Assembly: GCF_018614195.1 (NCBI RefSeq) | Contig: NZ_JAGGOT010000002.1 | Span: 340,573-404,572 of the forward strand | DNA from: Streptomyces sp. ISL-43 | GTDB taxonomy: Bacteria; Actinomycetota; Actinomycetes; Streptomycetales; Streptomycetaceae | Length of the DNA stretch: 64,000 nucleotides | Direction of reading: 5' to 3' | Shown here: positions 37,219-45,192 of the stretch, in pieces | How positions within the stretch are numbered: the stretch's first letter is position 1 | Layout of the letters: each line of letters begins with the position of its first letter | Position numbers and translations under genes: made by a program | The notes under the pieces: model-generated | The model's database searches: none | What the model was told of the DNA's origin: nothing | Seen by the model: the letters and a program-made list of their open reading frames with translations, nothing else

Positions 37219-37608
37219 CGAGGCCGGCAGGGGCTCCTGGATCCGGGCCCGCAACTCCTCGGCGACCGCCTCGACATCGGCGTGCCCCAGCTTCGCGGCC
37301 TCCACCAGATCGCCGAGCTCCTCCGGCGACGGCAGCTGCTTGGCCCCGGCCACGCGCAGGTACGAGCGGGTCGCGGCGGCGGCGTAGAACTCGTTCATCG
37401 GGGATTCCAGCGCCGGGCACACCGCGAGGGTGTGCAGAAACGCGGCGGCCCGCCACGCGGTGTCCGGGGCGGGCTGCTCGGGCACCAGGACGAGGTCGTT
37501 CTGGTGCCGGGCCACGGCGGCGGCCACTCCGGAGGGATCCCACACGGCGGGATCGGACGGGAGGTGGTGGGCCAGAGCGGTCCAGGCCCACTCCATGGTG
37601 ATCTTCAC
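37192..37608 (-). CDS. Fic/Doc-like toxin component with a degenerate Fic motif
   Basis: A 138-residue protein similar in pattern to actinobacterial 'fic family toxin' partners of RHH antitoxins: AAAVARHQNDLVLVPE, AAAFLHTLAVCPALESPMNEFYAAAATRSYL, then helices LPSPEELGDLVEAAKLGHADVEAVAEELR. At the place of the canonical HxFx(D/N)(G/A)N(G/K)R motif it has CPALESPMNEF, so the catalytic His and the GN-R residues are missing. AMPylation or Doc-type kinase activity is therefore doubtful. GTG 37608 overlaps the antitoxin stop by 4 nt, the usual arrangement of a type II toxin-antitoxin operon. Confidence 0.75.
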   Translation of the reverse strand: MKITMEWAWTALAHHLPSDPAVWDPSGVAAAVARHQNDLVLVPEQPAPDTAWRAAAFLHTLAVCPALESPMNEFYAAAATRSYLRVAGAKQLPSPEELGDLVEAAKLGHADVEAVAEELRARIQEPLPASLRGGAQDA

Positions 37609-37808
37609 TGCCCGAACCGCTCCTGGAAGTAGCCCCAGTGGTCGGCGAACTCCTCGATCCCGGACAGGAAGTTCTTCCGGTCCTCGTCGAGCTCGCGTTC
37701 CGTGACTTCGGTGATCAGCGCGGTGACCGTCGTCCCCAGCGCCGCCGCGCGTGCCTTCAGGCGTTCGTGGAACTCTTCTTCCAGGCGGATGGTGACGTGT
37801 CTCGACAT
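37605..37808 (-). CDS. Ribbon-helix-helix antitoxin-like protein
   Basis: A 67-residue protein with an N-terminal RHH fold: SRHVTIRLEEEFHERLKARAAALGTTVTALITEVTERELDE, where the VTIRL strand contacts DNA and the two helices dimerise. The remaining 25 residues (FLSGIEEFADHWGYFQERF) would bind the toxin. ATG 37808 is chosen because the RHH strand begins there. A perfect inverted repeat 11 bp upstream is a likely autoregulatory site. It is the first gene of the pair with the Doc-like gene. Confidence 0.85.
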   Translation of the reverse strand: MSRHVTIRLEEEFHERLKARAAALGTTVTALITEVTERELDEDRKNFLSGIEEFADHWGYFQERFGQ

Positions 37809-37818
37809 GCTTTTCACG

Positions 37819-37838
37819 GTACAGCGGGCCTGCTGTAC
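37819..37838. promoter_or_regulatory. Probable RHH antitoxin operator
   Basis: Perfect 7-bp arms GTACAGC (37819-37825) and GCTGTAC (37832-37838) around GGGCCT, 11-30 bp upstream of the antitoxin start. RHH antitoxins usually repress their own promoter through such a palindrome. Confidence 0.7.
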
Positions 37839-37856
37839 GCAGGGCCGGAACGACGG

Positions 37857-37892
37857 AAGGGTGGGCAGGGACACATGTCCCCGCCCACCCTT
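37857..37892 (-). terminator. Terminator of the LolA-like gene
   Basis: Arms AAGGGTGGGC (37857-37866) and GCCCACCCTT (37883-37892) with an inner GGGACA/TGTCCC stem. It begins 14 bp after the LolA-like stop and isolates the downstream toxin-antitoxin promoter. Confidence 0.8.
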
Positions 37893-37905
37893 GCCCGTCC
37901 CGCGG

Positions 37906-39117
37906 CTACTTGTTGGTGTCGGCGGCCTTCACGAGCGCGTCCTTGGTGACGGCTCCGACGTAGACCTTGCCGTCGTCCGTGATCAGCGCGTTGACCACGC
38001 GGGTCTTGAAGATCCGGCCCTCGCCGAACTTCCCGGAGACCTTGTCCCCGAGGGCGTCGAGGAACTGCTTGGCCTCCTTGGGGGCCTTCTCGTCCTTCGT
38101 CGCGCCCTCCAGGTCCTTCAGAGCGGTGGCCGAGCCGGTCTCGATCCGCGCGATCGACGTCCAGCCCTCGCCGAGCACCTTCATGTCGCCCTCGCCGGCG
38201 CCGCCGGTGAGGCCGCCGAGGCCCGGGATGGACTCCAGGGCGCCCAGGCCCCTGTCCTTGTCGCCCTTGCCGTGGTTCCCGCCGCCCTCGTTGACCTTGG
38301 CGTCCTTGGGCGGGGTGAAGGCGAAGGTGTCGGCGGCGGGCTTGGCGAAGTCCACCTTGGTGAAGCCCGCGTCCACGATCGGCTTGCCGCCGTCGGTGGA
38401 CAGGAGCTGCACGCGCAGCGGCACGCCGTTCTTGGCGTCCACCGCGATCTTCACCGAGGCGACCGTGGAACCGGACGCCTTCGGCTTCAGGACCAGCTGG
38501 TAGGCGTCACGGCCGGCCACCTGGGCCGTGTCGCCGACGCTGACGTCCGTGGTCGGTCCGGCGGCCTTCAGGAGCTCCTGGGCGATCTCCTGCGGGGTGG
38601 CGGCGAGCCGGTCGCCGGTCTTGCGCTCCGCGCTCTTGCCGCCCTTGCCCGCGTCGGCCGGGGCCTTCTCGTGGAAGACCTCCTTGGACTTGGAGTCGTA
38701 TCCCCAGACGTCGTCGCCGTTGTGGACGAGGCTGTACTCGTCCTTGCCGTCGACGAAGGTGAGCTTCTGCCGGTCCGGGCCGTCGGCGGCCACCCGGAAG
38801 GTGTGGGTGCCGCTCGCCAGCTGCGCGATCTTGTCCTCGGGGTCGGCGGAGCCTCCCGTGACCCCGCCGCCGCCGAGCAGGCCGGAGGCCAGCGACGGCA
38901 GGCCGAGGTCCGTGCTGATCTTGGCGCTGCCGGACAGCTGCTGTACGTCCGAGGCGGCGATCTTCTCGATGAGCTGCTGGGCCGTCACCTGCGGCAGGTC
39001 CGGCCCGCCGGAGTTCGCGAAGGCCGGGACCATCGCGATCGTGCCGGCGACCACACCGAACACCGCGACCGGTACGGCGTACCGAGCGGCCTTGCGGGTC
39101 TTTGAGTTCGTTGCCAT
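37906..39117 (-). CDS. Secreted LolA/RseB-like (lipoprotein-localisation fold) protein
   Basis: A 403-residue exported protein. Residues 1-34 are a signal peptide (basic KTRKAARY, then VPVAVFGVVAGTIAMVPAFA). The rest fits the LolA/MucB-RseB fold found in many Gram-positive 'sigma factor regulatory' and DUF2092-type proteins: TFRVAADGPDRQKLTFVDGKDEYSLVHNGDDVWGYDSKSKEVFHEKA, VAGRDAYQLVLKPKASGSTVASVKIAVDAKNGVPLRVQ. A Gly-rich linker lies near residues 265-300. It probably binds lipid or an envelope component; the precise role is unknown. ATG 39117 starts the signal peptide. Confidence 0.82.
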   Translation of the reverse strand: MATNSKTRKAARYAVPVAVFGVVAGTIAMVPAFANSGGPDLPQVTAQQLIEKIAASDVQQLSGSAKISTDLGLPSLASGLLGGGGVTGGSADPEDKIAQLASGTHTFRVAADGPDRQKLTFVDGKDEYSLVHNGDDVWGYDSKSKEVFHEKAPADAGKGGKSAERKTGDRLAATPQEIAQELLKAAGPTTDVSVGDTAQVAGRDAYQLVLKPKASGSTVASVKIAVDAKNGVPLRVQLLSTDGGKPIVDAGFTKVDFAKPAADTFAFTPPKDAKVNEGGGNHGKGDKDRGLGALESIPGLGGLTGGAGEGDMKVLGEGWTSIARIETGSATALKDLEGATKDEKAPKEAKQFLDALGDKVSGKFGEGRIFKTRVVNALITDDGKVYVGAVTKDALVKAADTNK

Positions 39118-39297
39118 GTCTGTCTGCCCTACCTCTGTGTGTACGGCGGCGACCTACCCGTCTTGCATGTACACGTCCACCCCGCGCCGCCACTCTCACC
39201 CGATCTGGTGGGGATGTGTCTCTATCTGACCAAAGCCAGGGGGTGAAGGCGTCAGCCCCCGGAGCCAACTGCGCGTACGCCCCAGGGATGACAAGAG

Positions 39298-39339
39298 GCG
39301 GGCCCGGCATCCCCTACCCGTAGGGGATGCCGGGCCCGC
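39298..39339 (-). terminator. Very long perfect hairpin after the polyprenyl synthase gene
   Basis: Two perfect 19-bp arms (39298-39316 and 39321-39339, sharing GGGCCCGGCATCCCC) around the 4-nt loop CCCG. It starts 30 bp after the stop of the synthase. The 180 bp from here to the LolA-like start show no gene. Confidence 0.85.
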
Positions 39340-39369
39340 GCCTGCGTCTTCGGCAAGAACCGCGCCGGG

Positions 39370-40380
39370 TCAGCCCGCGCGGTGGACCACCGCGTCGCAC
39401 AGCTCCACCAGCGCCGACTTCGCGAAGCAGTCCGGCAGCGGCGCCAGCGTGGCCCGCGCCTCTTCGGCGTAGCGGACGGTGTCCCGGCGGGCCTGCTCCA
39501 GGGCGGGGTGGGCCCGCAGCCGCGACAGCGCCTCGGCGTGGCGGACGTCGTCCGTCAGATCGCCGTCCAGGAGCCGTACGAGGTCCAGGTCGTCCGGGTT
39601 GCCGTCGCGTGCGGCCATCTCGCGCAGCCGCAGTACGGGCAGCGTCGGGATGCCCTCGCGCAGGTCGGTGCCCGGGGTCTTGCCGGACTCGTGCGCGTCG
39701 GAGGCGATGTCGAGGACATCGTCGGCGAGTTGGAAGGCGGTGCCGAGCCGCTCGCCGTACTGGGTCAGGATGTCGACGACCGACTCGTCGGCGCCGGACA
39801 TCAGCGCGCCGAAGCGGCCCGAGACGGCGATCAGCGAACCGGTCTTGCCCGCGATGACATCGAGGTAGTGCTCGACGGGGTCTCGGCCGTCGCGCGGGCC
39901 GGCCGTCTCCAGGATCTGGCCCGTCACCAGCCGCTCGAAGGCCTCCGCCTGGATCCGTACGGCCTCGGGTCCGAGGTCGGCCAGGATGTGCGAGGCGCGG
40001 GCGAACAGGAAATCACCCGTCAGGACGGCCACGGAGTTGCCCCAGCGGGCGTTGGCGCTGTCCACGCCGCGGCGCACGTCCGCCTCGTCCATGACGTCGT
40101 CGTGGTAGAGCGTCGCCAGGTGGGTGAGCTCCACGACGACGGCGGAGGGCACGATCCCGGGTGCGTAGGGATCGCCGAAGCGGGAGGCAAGCATCACGAG
40201 CAGCGGCCTGAACCGCTTGCCTCCGGCGCGCACCAGATGCTGCGCTGCCTCGGTGATGAAGGGGACTTCGCTCTTGGTGGCTTCCAGCAGACCCGCCTCG
40301 ACGGCGGCCAGTCCGGCCTGGACATCGGTCTCAAGAGCCTGGTCCCGCACGCTCAGTCCGAACGGCCCGACGACGGTCAC
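39370..40380 (-). CDS. Trans-polyprenyl diphosphate synthase (menaquinone side chain)
   Basis: A 336-residue isoprenyl synthase that extends farnesyl or geranyl diphosphate with IPP. The first Asp-rich motif is DDVMD at residues 94-98 (LATLYHDDVMDEADVRRG), GKRFRPLLVML binds IPP, and the second Asp-rich motif is in FQLADDVLDIASD. KTGSLIAVSGRFGALMSG follows the chain-length region. The residues just before the first motif are small and hydrophobic, consistent with a long-chain product. Since Streptomyces use menaquinone, this is likely the side-chain synthase that supplies the quinone for complex I. GTG 40380 follows CAGGAG. Confidence 0.92.
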   Translation of the reverse strand: MTVVGPFGLSVRDQALETDVQAGLAAVEAGLLEATKSEVPFITEAAQHLVRAGGKRFRPLLVMLASRFGDPYAPGIVPSAVVVELTHLATLYHDDVMDEADVRRGVDSANARWGNSVAVLTGDFLFARASHILADLGPEAVRIQAEAFERLVTGQILETAGPRDGRDPVEHYLDVIAGKTGSLIAVSGRFGALMSGADESVVDILTQYGERLGTAFQLADDVLDIASDAHESGKTPGTDLREGIPTLPVLRLREMAARDGNPDDLDLVRLLDGDLTDDVRHAEALSRLRAHPALEQARRDTVRYAEEARATLAPLPDCFAKSALVELCDAVVHRAG

Positions 40381-40399
40381 GAGGGGTACTCCTGTCTGC

Positions 40400-40421
40400 T
40401 GACGATCACGTTGACGATCAC
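40400..40421. promoter_or_regulatory. Direct repeat upstream of the polyprenyl synthase gene
   Basis: TGACGATCAC occurs at 40400-40409 and again at 40412-40421, a 12-bp period, 20-41 bp upstream of the GTG. The 190-bp divergent gap to the POT transporter gene shows no other clear element. Confidence 0.45.
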
Positions 40422-40570
40422 ATGGATTGTCGATGTGTCGCTGCCATCACTCAAGCCAGCGTATCGGGTCCCTTTTCGATCACCCAGGGCGGCTGTCCGG
40501 TCACCACTCGAGCAGTGCCCGATGCGCACCGGTATGTTCGTGAGGAGCCGAAACAACCGGAGAATACGTT

Positions 40571-42103
40571 TTGTCCAGAACTGCAACCGATATAGACGAG
40601 CCCGCGGACCCGGAGGCGGACCAGCCGCCTCCCGGCGACGACCACGCCTTCCTCGGACACCCCCGGGGCCTCGCCACGCTGTCCGGACTGGAGGTCTGGG
40701 AGCGTTTCTCCTTCCTGGGCATGCAGGCCATCCTCGTCCTCTACTTCGCGGACACGGTGGCCCACGGCGGCCTGGGGATGGACCCGGGTACCGCGGCCTC
40801 GGTCTCGGCGGCCTACGGGACCATGGTCTACCTCGTCTCCGTCGCGGGCGGTTGGCTCGCCGACCGGATCCTCGGTTCGTACCGCGCCGTGCTGTGGGGC
40901 GGAATCCTGATCGCCTGCGGCCACTACGCCATGGCCGTGCCCACGGCCGGCATGACCTGGGTGGGCCTCGGCCTGATCAGCGCCGGCACCGGCCTGCTCA
41001 AGCCGAACGTGGCCAGCATGGTCGGCAAGCTGTACAAGACGGACGACCAGCGGCGCGACGCCGGCTTCGCCCTCTACTACATGGGCATCAACATCGGCGC
41101 CTTCGCCGGCCCGCTGATCACCGCATGGCTCGGTGAGCACAAGGGCTGGCACTGGGGCTTCTCGGCCGCCGCCATCGGCATGACCGCGGGCCTGGTCCAG
41201 TACGTCCTCGGGCGCCGCCACCTGGCCGGCCGCAAGCACTCCGCCACGCTTGTGAATCAGGCCGGCGCGCTCGCGCCCGAGGCGATGCGCTCCGCAGTGA
41301 CGAAGATCATCGGCGGGTTCCTCGCCTTCGCCGCGCTCGCCACTCTTCTGGCGGTACTGGGCTGGCTGACGATGGGCCGGTTCGTGGACCTGCTCACCCT
41401 GATCTCGGTGATCGCGCCGATCGTCTACTTCGCGGTCATGTTCCGCAGCCCCCGGGTGACGGCCGAGGAGCGGGGGCGCCTGCGGCCGTACGTCGTACTC
41501 TTCATGGCCTCGGTCGCCTTCAACTTCATCCTCTTCCAGGCGTACTCGACGATGATGCTGCTCGCCTCGACGAACGCCCGCACCGAGATCCTCGGCTTCA
41601 CCTTCCCCGCCGGCTGGTACGCCTCCGCGCTCGGCGCCTTCGAGGTGCTCCTCGCCCCGGTCGTCGCGGCGCTGTGGGTCCGGATGGGCCGCCGCCAGCC
41701 GCACGCCTCCAACAAGATCGCCATCGGCGTGATCCTGGGCGGCCTGTCGTTCCTGCTGATGGTCATCCCCACCTCGGGGCACACCGGGGACACCTACAAG
41801 ATGGCCGCCTGGTGGATCATCGGCTCCTACCTGCTGCTCGGACTCGGCGACATCCTGCTGGAGACCTCCGGCATGTCGGCCACCACGAAACTCGCCCCCA
41901 AGGCGTTCGGCAGCCAGACCATGGCCCTGTGGTTCCTCTCGCTGGCCCTGGCCAACGGCATCCAGGCGCAGGTCGTCAAGGTCTACGGCCAGGTCTCCAA
42001 CCCCGCCTACTTCGGCGTCAACGGCGCCGTCGCGGTCGCGGTGGGACTGGCCGTGATCGCGCTCGCGCCGTGGCTCAAGCGCACGATGCACCCCGTCCAC
42101 TGA
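40571..42103 (+). CDS. POT/PTR family proton-coupled oligopeptide transporter
   Basis: A 510-residue MFS-type importer with about 12-14 helices that takes up di- and tripeptides with protons. The POT signature is clear: LEVWERFSFLGMQAILVLYF (with the ExxER motif), GGWLADRILGSYRAVLWGGILIACGH, and FALYYMGINIGAFAGPLITAWLGEHKGWHWGF. The second half has LGDILLETSGMSATTKLAPKAFGSQTMALWFLS. TTG 40571 has CCGGAGAA upstream at suitable spacing. It would complement the secreted aminopeptidase. The hydrolase at 42137 begins 33 bp downstream and is probably co-transcribed. Confidence 0.95.
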   Translation: MSRTATDIDEPADPEADQPPPGDDHAFLGHPRGLATLSGLEVWERFSFLGMQAILVLYFADTVAHGGLGMDPGTAASVSAAYGTMVYLVSVAGGWLADRILGSYRAVLWGGILIACGHYAMAVPTAGMTWVGLGLISAGTGLLKPNVASMVGKLYKTDDQRRDAGFALYYMGINIGAFAGPLITAWLGEHKGWHWGFSAAAIGMTAGLVQYVLGRRHLAGRKHSATLVNQAGALAPEAMRSAVTKIIGGFLAFAALATLLAVLGWLTMGRFVDLLTLISVIAPIVYFAVMFRSPRVTAEERGRLRPYVVLFMASVAFNFILFQAYSTMMLLASTNARTEILGFTFPAGWYASALGAFEVLLAPVVAALWVRMGRRQPHASNKIAIGVILGGLSFLLMVIPTSGHTGDTYKMAAWWIIGSYLLLGLGDILLETSGMSATTKLAPKAFGSQTMALWFLSLALANGIQAQVVKVYGQVSNPAYFGVNGAVAVAVGLAVIALAPWLKRTMHPVH

Positions 42104-42136
42104 CCGTCCGCCGAGGTGATTGGTGGTCAACCCCCG

Positions 42137-44173
42137 ATGATCATCCGTACCGACTTCCCCTACGAAACCATCCGCGAGGACGTCCGGATTCCGATGCCCG
42201 GGGGTACCTCCCGGGCCGAAGGCTCCGGGGGAGGCATCGAGCTGTACGCCCGCGTGTGGCGCCCGGTGACGGACGAGCCCGTCCCGGCACTGCTGGAGTA
42301 CCTCCCGTACCGGCTGACCGACTGGACCGCGCCGCGCGACTGGCAGCGCCACCCGTGGTACGCGGGGCACGGCTACGCCTCCGTACGGGTCGACGTGCGC
42401 GGCCACGGCTGCAGCGGCGGCGACCCGGGCGACGAGTACGACGCCCGGGAACTCGCCGACGGGGTCGCGGTGGTGGAGTGGCTGGCCGCCCAGCCCTGGT
42501 GCACGGGGTCCGTGGGCATGTTCGGGATCTCCTGGGGCGGCTTCAACAGCCTGCAGATCGCCGCGCTCGCCCCGGAGCCGCTCAAGGCGGTCGTCACCGT
42601 CTGCTCCACGGACGACCGGTACGACAACGACGTGCACTACATGGGCGGCTCGCTGCTCGCCGTCGACATGCACGCCTGGGCGGCGACCATGCTCGCCTTC
42701 TCCTCCCGCCCGCCGGACCCGCTCTACGTGGGCGAGGGCTGGCGCGACCAGTGGCTCTCGCGCCTCGGCGCCGTCGAACCCCTCCTCCACACCTGGCTCT
42801 CCCACCAGACCCGCGACGCCTACTGGCGCCACGGGTCCGTGTACGAGGACTACGGGGCCGTCCGCGCGGCGGTGCTCGCGGTGGGCGGCTGGCACGACCC
42901 GTACCGGGACACGGTGCTGCGGCTGGTCTCCGCCCTGCCCGCCGACCGGGTGCGCGGGCTGATCGGCCCCTGGTCGCACCAGTACCCGGACCGGGGGCTG
43001 CCGCCCGGTCCCGCCATCGGCTTCCTCCAGGAGACGCTGCGCTGGTGGGACCACTGGCTCAAAGGCGCCGACAACGGCGTGATGGGCGAGCCGGCGCTGC
43101 GGTCGTGGATCTCCGAGTCCCACCCGCCCGCGACGACCTACGAGACCCTGCCGGGCCGGTGGGTCGGCGACCCGTCCTGGCCCTCCCCGAACGTCGACCC
43201 GGTCACGTACGCCTTCCAGGGCGCGCCGGTGATCGTGGCCTCCCCGCAGCACACGGGCCTGGACGCGGGCCGCTTCTTCCCCTTCGGCAACGACGCCGAC
43301 CTGCCGCCAGACCAGCGGGAGGAGGACGCGAAGTCGGCGTGCTTCGAGTTCCCCGTGGGCGAGGGCTCCGGGCCGGTGGAGATCCTGGGCCGGCCGGTGG
43401 TCCGGCTGCGCCTGCGGATGGACGTGCCGTACGGGCAGGTCGTGGCGCGGCTGTGCGACGTGGCTCCGGACGGGTCCTCCACGCTGGTCACGCGGGGCGT
43501 GCTGAACCTGTCCGCGCGCCAGGGACGGGACAAGGCGGTGCCGTGGCCCGTGGGCTCGTACGAGGACGTGCACTTCGAGCTGAACGGCATCGGGCACTCC
43601 TTCCCGCCGGGGCACCGGATCCGCCTCGCCCTCTCCTCCGCGTACTGGCCGTGGATCTGGCCGCGGGCCGGCTCGGAGCGGGGCTGGATCGTGGACCCGG
43701 CGGGCAGCGCGGTGGAGCTCCCGGTCCGCGATCCGTCCTCCGACGGGGAGCCGGTCCTCTTCGAGGCTCCCGAGCAGTCGGAGCCGCTGGGGGTCGTCTT
43801 CCCCGCCACGCTGGACGAGCCTCGGCCTGAACGGGTGGTCGTACGGGACGTCGCGCGGGGCGTGTGGCGGCTGGAGGTCGACCCGCGGTACGGCGGGACG
43901 CGGGTGTATCCGGACGGGCTGGAGTTCAGCGAGGACGCGCTGGAGGTCTACGAGATCCAGGAGGCGGATGCGCTGTCGGCGCGGACGCACTCGGAGTGGA
44001 CCGTGCGGTTGCACCGGCCGGAGCTCGGGTGGGACGTGTCGGTGGTGACGCGGTCGGAGATCTCGTGCGACGAGGGGGGCTTCGTGACGTCGAACGAGGT
44101 GGTGTGCCGGGAGGGGGACGAGGTCCTCTTCCACCGCACGTGGGAGCGCCGCCTCCCCCGCGCGGCGGTGTGA
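42137..44173 (+). CDS. CocE/NonD family hydrolase (X-Pro dipeptidyl-peptidase-like)
   Basis: A 678-residue serine hydrolase. The N-terminal alpha/beta-hydrolase domain has VDVRGHGCSGG, the nucleophile elbow GISWGGF and a late GPWSHQYPDRG with the catalytic His. The C-terminal part (from about residue 340) is a jelly-roll X-Pro dipeptidyl-peptidase C domain, including GHSFPPGHRIRLALSSAYWPWIWP. Family members cleave acyl-proline dipeptides or esters such as cocaine. Lying 33 bp after a peptide importer, it is probably an intracellular peptidase for imported peptides. GTG 42116 is an alternative start; ATG 42137 has GGTGG upstream. Confidence 0.9.
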   Translation: MIIRTDFPYETIREDVRIPMPGGTSRAEGSGGGIELYARVWRPVTDEPVPALLEYLPYRLTDWTAPRDWQRHPWYAGHGYASVRVDVRGHGCSGGDPGDEYDARELADGVAVVEWLAAQPWCTGSVGMFGISWGGFNSLQIAALAPEPLKAVVTVCSTDDRYDNDVHYMGGSLLAVDMHAWAATMLAFSSRPPDPLYVGEGWRDQWLSRLGAVEPLLHTWLSHQTRDAYWRHGSVYEDYGAVRAAVLAVGGWHDPYRDTVLRLVSALPADRVRGLIGPWSHQYPDRGLPPGPAIGFLQETLRWWDHWLKGADNGVMGEPALRSWISESHPPATTYETLPGRWVGDPSWPSPNVDPVTYAFQGAPVIVASPQHTGLDAGRFFPFGNDADLPPDQREEDAKSACFEFPVGEGSGPVEILGRPVVRLRLRMDVPYGQVVARLCDVAPDGSSTLVTRGVLNLSARQGRDKAVPWPVGSYEDVHFELNGIGHSFPPGHRIRLALSSAYWPWIWPRAGSERGWIVDPAGSAVELPVRDPSSDGEPVLFEAPEQSEPLGVVFPATLDEPRPERVVVRDVARGVWRLEVDPRYGGTRVYPDGLEFSEDALEVYEIQEADALSARTHSEWTVRLHRPELGWDVSVVTRSEISCDEGGFVTSNEVVCREGDEVLFHRTWERRLPRAAV

Positions 44174-44240
44174 CGGGGCCCCGGGCCCGGGGCCCCGGGC
44201 TCCGCCCGGACCCCGCGCCCCAAACGCCGGCGGGGCTGGA
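44174..44240. repeat. Palindromic terminator plus Streptomyces intergenic repeat motif
   Basis: 44174-44197 is a perfect 24-bp palindrome, each half CGGGGCCCCGGG or its complement. It is followed at 44218-44240 by AAACGCCGGCGGGGCTGGA, a motif recurring between Streptomyces genes and also present at 27315-27336 and, inverted, at 46451-46467. It fills the gap between the convergent CocE and HAD genes and may terminate both. Confidence 0.7.
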
Positions 44241-44244
44241 TCGG

Positions 44245-45048
44245 TCAACCGAAGAGGCGTTCCAGGACCACCGCGATGCCGTCCGATTCGTTCGAGAGGG
44301 TGACCTCGTCGGCTACGGCCACCAGTTCGCGGTGGGCGTCGGCCATCGCGACTCCGTACGCCGACCACGCGAACATCGGGATGTCGTTCGGCATGTCGCC
44401 GAAGGCGATCGTCGACGACGCGGTGACGTCCAGGAGTTCCGCCGCCACCGCCAGGCCGCTCGCCTTGTCGATGCCCGGCGGCTGCAGTTCGACCGTGTGC
44501 TCCCCGGCCATGGTGACGTTGACCAGGTCCCCGACCACCGCCCGCGCCACCTCCGTCAGCTCGTCGTCGGACAGCCGGGGGTGCTGGAGCAGCACCTTGT
44601 TGATCGGGGCGGCCCAGAGGCCGGACCGCGAGGCCACCCGCACCGTCGGCAGGTGCGGGTGCCACATCCGGTAGCCCGGCCCTATCAGCATCTCCGCGTC
44701 GAGGCCCTCCTGATTGACCGCCGCGAAGACCTCGCCGACCTCCGCTTCGATCTTCCCGAGGGCGACCTCGGCCAGCTCCCGGTCCATGGCCACGGAGTGC
44801 AGCAGCAGCCCGGCCGCCGCGTCGTAGACCTGCGCTCCCTGCCCGCACACCGCGAGCCCCCTGTAGCCGAGGCCGTCCAGGACGTGGCGAACCTGCGGGA
44901 CGGGGCGGCCTGTCACGATGATGTGCCGGGCGCCGGCCGCGCGGGCGGCACGGAGCGCCGAGCGGGAGCGGGCCGAGACGGTGTCTCCGGCGCGCAGCAG
45001 AGTCCCGTCCAGGTCGGTGGCCACGAGTGCATAGGGGAGGGCGGAAGT
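44245..45048 (-). CDS. HAD superfamily phosphatase, Cof type
   Basis: About 267 residues. HAD motif I is ATDLDGTLLR with the nucleophile Asp, motif II is VTGRP, and motifs III/IV are GIDKASGLAVAAELL and FGDMPNDIPMF. The large C2B-type cap (residues about 85-195) is that of Cof/sugar-phosphate phosphatases. Such enzymes dephosphorylate sugar phosphates, FMN or pyridoxal phosphate; the substrate is not evident. GTG 45048 gives the family-like start MTSALPYALVATDLDG; an in-frame TTG at 45081 would add 11 residues. It is divergent from fahA. Confidence 0.87.
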   Translation of the reverse strand, partial: TSALPYALVATDLDGTLLRAGDTVSARSRSALRAARAAGARHIIVTGRPVPQVRHVLDGLGYRGLAVCGQGAQVYDAAAGLLLHSVAMDRELAEVALGKIEAEVGEVFAAVNQEGLDAEMLIGPGYRMWHPHLPTVRVASRSGLWAAPINKVLLQHPRLSDDELTEVARAVVGDLVNVTMAGEHTVELQPPGIDKASGLAVAAELLDVTASSTIAFGDMPNDIPMFAWSAYGVAMADAHRELVAVADEVTLSNESDGIAVVLERLFG

Positions 45049-45192
45049 CACGCGTTCAAGGATACGGACCCCCTCGGACAAGTCCTACAAATAGCGCCCG
45101 AATCCGGCCTCCCGCACGCCCCACCAGCCCCGTAACGTGTCAACCAGCCCCCGGGACACCCCCGGACCGCGTCGAAAGCGAGGCAGTACCCC

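Noticed and set aside
40451..44848. A 1465-codon antisense open frame opposite the POT and CocE genes
   Set aside because: Its composition (His/Arg/Gly/Pro) is that of a reverse-strand shadow, and it contradicts two strongly supported genes on the plus strand.
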